A DNA stretch of 64,000 bases, taken from assembly GCA_947650285.1 (NCBI GenBank), contig CANTFL010000449.1, positions 43,698 through 107,697 of the forward strand, given 5' to 3'. Source of the DNA: Hyaloperonospora brassicae (taxonomy: Eukaryota > Oomycota > Peronosporomycetes > Peronosporales > Peronosporaceae). Positions 57,519-64,000 of this stretch are shown here, piece by piece. The notes beneath the pieces were generated by a model. That model searched no databases. It was not told the DNA's origin and saw only the letters and a list, made by a program, of their open reading frames with translations. Numbering within the stretch: the first letter of the stretch is position 1; each line of letters opens with the position of its first letter. Made by a program: the position numbers and the translations under genes.

Positions 57519-58701
57519 CTATCTGCTTTGTCTCCCTGCAAACTGCACGATTGATCAGATGGTAGACAACCTGTGTCAATTAAGAGTGTACGATAGTACT
57601 TACAACGTGATTCACGAAAACGTCCGAAGCGAACAATGGTCTGTTGCATTTGCAGAATGATAATCGACATCCAACACGTTAGTAGATATGATCCAAGTTG
57701 CTCCATACGCTCGTCAAGAGCCACCCTCGCGCGGACAAACCAGTTGTCCAAGCCATTCCACTCTATCGGCAAAGTGATCACGATCACACATCAAGTGCCG
57801 GTCACTGACAACCCATGTGATCATGACAGCTTGTCGCTTTGCATCTCCACGACAGCACGCAGTTCATCTTTGTACCAGTTCATCGGAGTCGTGGCAGCAG
57901 CGTTGGTTACCAATGTCCGTCACAAATTTTGGCGATGAAGTAGACTATGTAGCTGTTGCACAATCCGCGTCATGCCGGCACAAAATAGCCTCATACCAGG
58001 CCAACGGTACGAATGAAGGTGTTGTAGCATCTTCTTCGAGACGCGACATCTCGCGCTGCCATGTAAACCAACGAGTACAACAGATCAGTTGCCCCTTGAT
58101 CGTCTTCTTTGGCCCACCATGCAACACACGCATTTCACAATGTCATGGCAGGATGGAACGATGACCTCTATATTCAGATATAAATACGTGATGGATTAAG
58201 TCGCTCCATTTGCTCAGTCTTTAGTTCAGACGAACTACAGGCCTTTCTCTAGTACGGTAGACGTCACATGTTGTACACGAGAAGACTGGTCGCAGTCGGT
58301 TGTATCAATTAAATATAGCATGCTTCAAATTAGTTTTATATGAAGTGCTGATTCTAGGCTAGAACGTTTACCAGGTGCGATTTGAAATAATGTGAAAGAG
58401 GTCTGTATCTTTTTTTATTTCCAATGAAATCGCCTCACTCTAAAAGTAATGGGAGAAATTGTTAAAGAATCACGATGACATAAATATAATGATTAGGTTC
58501 ATTACACCAAATTAAACAAGCTCAATTATTTGATGGGTGATCATCATTGGCATACTCTTGTTGTCACAGCTCATCATTCCTTTATAGTTTTTGAGCAATG
58601 CCTGCTAAAATGGGAGGGTTTGAAAAAAATTACGCCTTTCATGATTCGAGCACTTAAGGTACATTTTACCACGTATGAATATTATAAGGTCTGGCTTTTA
58701 C
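57519..58701 (+). other. Effector-flank relic and spacer between elements 2 and 3
   Basis: 57540-58190 is the inverted partner of 44440-45085. It ends in cacaatgtcatggcaggatgg, the same landmark as the start of the array units (2364). No effector ORF remains beside it; element 2 occupies the side where one would be. 58190-58701 is AT-rich with nothing I can name. Confidence 0.6.
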
Positions 58702-59096
58702 TGTAACGGGGCACACCCTTGCGTGAACTTAACGCAAGGGTATCGTGCCCCGACAAGCGTACACGGAGGGGCAAACGAGGAAGCGTAGATAAGGTAAAAG
58801 CAGAACTGTTATATTAATAAATTAAGTCTTTTAACTACTGTCTCCTTGTTTAACCTGACTTAATTATGTTAATCTAACTGAGTGTATGGTGACGTCTCGC
58901 CACCAATCATTGTGCGCGTCCTGCGGCGATTGGTGGGTTGATATCGTCAAGATATCAACCAATGAGCAGACACTTTGGTCGCTTCACCAATATCACCACT
59001 ATCGGTGATATTGTTCAAAGAATATTCAACATAATATTCTTTTATTGTCATTCTTTATTTAAAGTGACAATTCCATGTAACGGGCTGCCCCGTTGC
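58702..59096 (-). repeat. Left LTR of element 3
   Basis: 395 bp, TGTAACGGGG to CCCCGTTGCA. It is nearly all palindromes: a nested pair GGGGCAC/GTGCCCC around ACCCTTGCGT/ACGCAAGGGT at 58709-58752, GGTTGATATC/GATATCAACC (58936-58960), AATATCACC/GGTGATATT (58989-59012), AGAATATT/AATATTCT (59019-59040) and TTGTCA/TGACAA (59045-59070). Confidence 0.88.
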
Positions 59097-59264
59097 ATGA
59101 CCCCCCTTGACTGATAGTCACTGGGTGACTATCGAAAATATGGCGGCCACTCATTGGTCACCATTGGGACAGGGAGCACTTGTTGGGTCAGTTCCGTTCA
59201 TAACTCAACCTGACCTCGCATAGTTAGCATGTCTATGCGGGGGTGACGTCAAGGCACATAGAGC

Positions 59265-60810
59265 GTGCCTGTGCCAGCTCTGCGGGAAAAAAAAAAAAAA
59301 GAGGCAGACGATTCGTCGTCTGCTGCTTGTTCTTCGCCTGCAGCAAGAGGTGCTGCAGGTGCACGCGGTACAGCACCGCGTGCGCATGATGACCCCGACA
59401 TTGAGGTCATCTACTCTGGCGAGTCAGACGTGTCTGACTCGGGCAATGCTGAAAAGGCGTCTCGCTCACCGGCGACGCCTCAGTGTTCGCCAAGGCCACT
59501 GCCGAACGAACGGACTCGTGAGTTGCAACACAGTCTGTTCGGCAGTGGTTATGTACTCTATGGTGAGGAATACTATGCCTCCCAGTATCAACTAGTGCTT
59601 CCCCGCAAGAGCGTGATGACGATGGCAAGAGCCGTCGTCATTCTGAAAGCCGTGGTACCGAAACAGGTACCACTTTGAAGCGTGGTGAGCTCAAGCCGTG
59701 GTGTTTGCCCGAACGGCTCATCAATGGCTTGTCTCACGAGACAAGCCGACATCATCGAATTCCATTATTCGATGCATCGTAGCTCCACGGCTTGACTCCC
59801 AGCGCGAGCAACTTTCGCGCTGACAGAGGACTTTTATCTAGATGTCTTCCTTGGACATCGATGGTACAACAGCAACCAAAAGCGTGACAAGAACTCGCTT
59901 TTGGCTGCTTGAACGCGTTCGTCCAAAACGTAAAGAATTTTGGACGAGAAGGGTGGCTCAAGAAACTTGAGGCGACACGCCTCAGGTTCGAAAGCGAACG
60001 CCAACCGGCGCCAGATACCGGTTGCACTTTTTGTAGAATGATGCAGACATTCCTTGCCTCACATGGGGAGACCCTTGTGCTTAGTTGTGTTGACAACTCG
60101 CAGCGTGTACATAGAGACGTGTATTCTCTAAGTTCGCCCTGGGGAAGGGCACACATCTCGGAGGAGATGCGTGACGCGATTGCAAACTTGCAATCCGTCT
60201 ACAAGCTCCAGGTGTTTCGCGTGTTTACCGATGGGCCCGAGGACTCATCGGATGAGTCTCGTCATCTGGCGGACGAGACCTTCAACGTCCATCAACAGCT
60301 GAGAGCGGGGCTCCCAGCTGTTCCAAGAAGAAGTGGATACCCCCGCCACTGGACGAGGTAGCTCGTCCTCGATCCTGAATCGTCACGGTGGTTCAAGATA
60401 CGCTCCACTAGGAAGCGTTGATCACCGTGAGCATCCACCAAAGGATGTGGTGGAGGAGGAAAGACCTCCCTCCAGATGATTCGGCTCACCATCTCGACCC
60501 TTACGGGATGGATCGCGCAATCAATGAATTGCGCGATAACTTGAAGCACGAGCGCGACCGGCGCTACGCTTTGACTGATACCGTGCGGAAGAACCGCAAG
60601 GATCGCGAGGCCGATCGGGCGACAGACTGCGCCGTTGCGCCACAGCGCAGCTTCAGGTCGAGCGGTATGTCCGCTCCCTATTCGATGAGCTGGCGACAGC
60701 TCGCGGGGGATATCTCGCGTTGAGTTCCGAGGTATCATATTCTGCGCGACCAGACGGATCGTCTGGAGCGCGAACGCAAGAACGTGATGGATGTTCTTGA
60801 ACGTGGGGCT
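59265..60810 (+). pseudogene. Antisense ORF (aORF) of element 3, degraded
   Basis: Plus-strand frames in the same order as element 2: a Lys/Ala/Ser-rich start after an A14 run, DDPDIEVIYSGESDVSDSG (near 59390-59450), IPLFDAS with SASNFRADRG (59760-59830), ERQPAPDTGCTFCRMM and a mixed helical part (59997-60360), DPYGMDRAINELRDNLKHER with RKNRKDREADRA (60500-60625), and RDQTDRLERERKNVMDVL (60740-60795). It overlaps the pol linker and chromodomain on the minus strand from about 60290. No known family; the C-terminal half is a predicted coiled coil. Confidence 0.5.
60345..60440 (-). pseudogene. Element 3 pol: chromodomain
   Basis: The minus frame reads DQRFLVERILNHRDDSG, then TSYLVQWRGYP, and after a shift SSWNSWEPRSQL: a near-complete chromodomain with the aromatic cage region intact except for the shift. 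Confidence 0.82.
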
Positions 60811-61382
60811 ATCTTCATCGGAAGAAGAAGGCTTGTACTGACAGTACGGTCTGTGTCGCCCCACGTAAAACGTATGATGCGTGCGCATCTTACGTGGCAA
60901 TTAGATCGTGTATGCATTTCCCTTGCGATGCAACACTCCAGAGGAAATGGCCTAATGTACTTCGGCAATAGTTTACTACTGCCGCCATCTAGTGACTGCA
61001 TGTCCAGGTAAGTTTACCGTAGACAGTAGTACTAGGTCGTTAACTTTAAATGAAAGAACATTTTCTCTTCCATTCTTGTCTGCGTTCCGTTTCTGGCGTT
61101 TCACCGTGTTTTCGATGGAGTCCTGAACAAAACGGACTTTTACCGCCTCTCGAGTCAGCAGGAAGTTCTCTGCTGACTCGTTCTTTGGTCTTTCAGTGCG
61201 CTTTGTGTACACTGCTAAGAGATTGTTCTCTTCTTCAGCGAGGTTGTCTTCTTCCTCGCTGGAATAATCGTTGGCGATGCTGAATATCCCAGCATCGTCA
61301 TCGTATCTGAGTCAGTAGCAGCGTCATCGCTACTACTAAAGCTCGATTTCTTCATCGATGTTGACGTTGGTCGACATCGGCA

Positions 61383-62163
61383 TCAAGCAATATATCGGCG
61401 TGAGCGGTGGATACATCGATGAGCAAACCAAAACGCTTTTTGCTCGAGCGAGTCCCTCCCCCTTAACCCAGAGTCCCTCTGTTTGAGGGCGGTAATACGT
61501 AGGTGGCGTAAATCATTCACGTAGAACAGTGTATGCCGTTGTAGACGCATGAACGGAGTTGTTGATGGCAAACTCAACCATCGGCGAACTCACTACAATG
61601 TGAAAAAAGTGGAATAATGTCACGAAAAATTCCTTCGAGGACACCGTTCGCCCGTTCAGTCTGACCATCCGTTTCGAGGTATGGTCAGAAGTAAGGCCCA
61701 TCTTCAATCGAAATCCAAGAGAACGGAAAACGGTTTGCCAAAAACGCCGCCGTGAACCGAGGGTCACGGTCAATTCTGGTTGAAGGGTGCACCGTAGAAT
61801 CGAAACACAGTGTCGATGAACACGCGCACGACCGTGCACGTTGATCGATTCAGGGACTCCAGAAAGATGTACCATCTTGCTGAAACGATCAACGAACACA
61901 AGAAAACTCTGTGTTCTTGTCAGTGCCGCCGGGATAACCGAAGACGAAGTCCATTGAAACGGACTGTCACACTCTGCCGGGACCGGTAGAGGCTGTAATG
62001 GTGCACGGGATGATGGACTGGGCTTCACCCGTTGAACAAACCTCGCAAGCAAGTATGTACTTGCGTACAAACTGATACTGGCGGGGTTAGTAAAAGTCAC
62101 GGCCTTACCGTGAGTGAATGCTTTCTCTCCCACGATGGCCACCTGTCTAGGGCATCGTGACAC
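61383..62163 (-). pseudogene. Element 3 pol: integrase, broken
   Basis: The minus frames include FLVFVDRFSKMVHLSGVPES and VEFAINNSVHAST, corresponding to the same blocks in element 2. The zinc-binding part and DGQTER block are in other frames (RLNGRTVSSKEF is a shifted trace). Confidence 0.75.
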
Positions 62164-62388
62164 TCATAAATGATGTGTGATCGCAAATCATTATGAGTGG
62201 GGACGACGACACGGGCGTGTCGCCGTCAACGGCTGTATAATATAACAGTACGTTACGCGTAGTGTACCGATCCGATGAGGATCGGTACAAAGCCGGGAAA
62301 TTCTTCAATGATTTTCTGGATGGATGCAACAGATGATCCATTAATCGCAAAGGATACTTATCTTCTGCGTAGGCCTTGCGCCCCCTCT

Positions 62389-62974
62389 TCAGGTAACGCT
62401 TCCGACGACGGAACACTGGCTGTCAGTTATCGCAACAGTGGGCTTTATCCTCAATGTTGAATTGTGCTGACCGGCTCGAAATCGGGCCGGTGCGAAAGCG
62501 GGTTCAGCGACGACGTTTAGTCGTCCTGGTTTATACTCCACGGAGAAGTTGTACTCCGCGAAGAAAGACAGCCACCTCGCCATTCTCTGCGAGAGGTGTG
62601 GGATGTTTACTGCCGGGCGTAGTGACGCATGGTCTGTATAGACGATGAACGGTCCTATCTTCCAAGAGATAGACCCGAAACTTAGCCAGTGCGTATTTCT
62701 TTGGCAAGGAGTTCCTTGTCATCCACTGGGAAGTTGCCGTTCAGCTGGTTTGGAGCTGACGCGACTGATAACAGATGACACACTAAGCGCCGTATGTGTC
62801 GTATTTCATCAACGCACAGCCGATAGCAAAGTCGCTGGCGTCACAGACCACGTGAAACGGTCTGTCCTGGTAGGCAATCGCCAAGATGGGCGATTGCATC
62901 AAGCCTTTCTTGATGCTTTCAAAGGAGCGCTGGCAGTCAGCGCTACATGACCACTTCATATCTTTCTTGAGCAA
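62389..62974 (-). pseudogene. Element 3 pol: RNase H, broken
   Basis: RSFESIKKGLMQSPILAIAYQ, then RPFHVVCDASDFAIGCALM (with intact CDAS), then in other frames KYALAKFRVYLLEDRTVH and FFAEYNFSVEYKPGRLNVVAE. These are the expected blocks in the expected order. Confidence 0.78.
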
Positions 62975-63074
62975 AGGAAAGATGAACAGTCATTTCGACG
63001 TAATTGCGCGAGTACTTGTGCAAGTACGCCGCTGTGTTCGATGAACTTACGAAGTCCCTTGACATCGACCGGCA

Positions 63075-63732
63075 CTATTGAGTCGGTGATCGCCTTGATT
63101 TTCTCGGTATCGGGAGCGTACGCGTGTTTACCCACGATGCACCCAAAAAGTGGTATTTCGCTTGCCGCGAATATACACGCTTCTTGAGGTTAACATACAA
63201 CTTGTGCTTTCGCATGAGTTGAAGGAACCTGACGAACGTGAGTTCTGTGAACTTCAATGTCCGTCTTTCCGTCCATAACCGGGCTATGGACAGACACATC
63301 GATCGAAGTAACTCCGTGCCGAAGTCTCGCAACTTGGTCTCAACAGATTTGCCAACACATCTGTTGAAAGTTCTAGGGGCATTACTCAGCCCCTGTGGCA
63401 TCCTGCGCCACTTCCATAACATACCGCTGGGGGTGCTCACTGCCGTGTACGGAACATCCCGTTCACGCATGAGGATCTGATAGAATCCATCCATCAGATC
63501 CATGGACGAAAAATTGTTACTCTTTGACACTGCATCTATGATTACGTCGCTTTCTTGGTATCTGCGTCTGAGCCGGTGCCGTTGCAGCACTCAACTTGTT
63601 GAACGCGTGCACTATCCGCCATCCTCCTGTGACCTTTCGCGCACAGAAGGGACGGAGGCTGTGAGGGGATGTTGATTCCCTCACATTTGCCCCTGCTAAG
63701 CGATCGGCAAAGAACTTGTCGATTGCTATCAC
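63075..63732 (-). pseudogene. Element 3 pol: reverse transcriptase, broken
   Basis: Minus frames include CARKVTGGWRIVHAFNKLSA (63732-63517), FSSMDLMDGFYQILMRERD, MPQGLSNAPRTFNRCV and LYVNLKK. The catalytic box is disrupted by a shift (ELLRSMCLSIA where YFDDVFVHS is expected). N-terminal RT continues toward the window end. Confidence 0.8.
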
Positions 63733-64000
63733 TTGTTCACGAGGCAGTGGCCACTGCTTCGCGACACAGTACTTCGAGCCCGGTTTAAGTTAAGATCTCG
63801 TGTCAATTGCCTTAGTCCTTGACAGCTCGCACGGCGGATTCGGTGAACACATCCTTGAATTCGATCAAATCCTCATACAAAGGATTTGCCTGAAGTGACT
63901 CCCAGGATTGAGACGTGTATCAGCCAATCCGAGTCTTCACATCGATGACAGTTTCGTCCATCGATGAACTGCTGAGAACCCTCTCGGTCTCAGTAAACAC

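Larger units (their letters stand above)
58702..64000 (-). mobile_element. Ty3/gypsy chromovirus-type retrotransposon, element 3 (partial, runs off the window)
   Basis: Left LTR 58702-59096, aORF on plus, then chromodomain, integrase, RNase H and RT on minus, up to the window end. Protease, gag and the second LTR lie outside. Pol is broken into many frames. It is related to element 2 throughout, in both the minus pol frames and the plus aORF. Confidence 0.88.

Noticed and set aside
59304..59411. CRISPR-like appearance of regularly spaced palindromes
   Set aside because: Each palindrome differs from the next, there are no constant repeats with unique spacers, and the host is a eukaryote.

Overview
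The window is nuclear DNA of a plant-pathogenic oomycete of the Peronosporales (Phytophthora or downy-mildew type); I cannot fix the genus. The basis is secreted effector genes with a signal peptide, an RXLR-like motif (RRLK or RHLE) and an EER motif, short GT-AG introns of 63-171 bp in the housekeeping genes, and chromodomain Ty3/gypsy retrotransposons.

Layout. (1) 1-22030 is a tandem effector array with the order short unit, long unit, short unit, long unit (starts at 1, 2364, 7576, 9939), each holding one effector ORF. The last long unit is split by a young LTR retrotransposon (12059-19746) with a 5-bp target duplication; the uninterrupted site is preserved in the first long unit. A diverged relic with an effector pseudogene follows, to about 24750. 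(2) 24750-36500 is AT-rich and gene-poor: a long-TIR element (25640-27307), a tRNA-like SINE candidate (34.7 kb), a foldback element (35.2 kb) and a few ORFs I cannot identify. (3) 36500-44300 is a GC-richer gene island. It has an eight-exon F-box/CDK-like kinase/cyclin fusion gene, a convergent six-exon mitochondrial-type recA, and a divergent single-exon gene of unknown function. (4) 44400-47500 is an effector paralogue on the minus strand with recognisable pieces of the same flanks as the array. (5) 47510-64000 is two Ty3/gypsy elements, the second running off the window, separated by an inverted copy of the effector flank.

Two things stand out. First, one polypeptide appears to join an F-box, a CDK-like kinase and cyclin folds, and the kinase has lost catalytic residues (HRN for HRD, H for the metal-binding N, DFA for DFG). 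It looks like a pre-assembled cell-cycle or ubiquitin-ligase scaffold rather than an ordinary kinase. Second, all three Ty3/gypsy elements are strings of short perfect hairpins, with stems of 5-11 bp and tiny loops every few tens of bases, in LTRs and coding DNA alike. Stem pairing is kept while stem sequence differs between elements. The same elements carry a plus-strand, pol-antisense ORF between integrase/chromodomain and the 3' LTR, with N-terminal and coiled-coil parts conserved in two of them.

Everything here was read by eye. Exon boundaries come from reading-frame and splice-site logic, and no database search was run.
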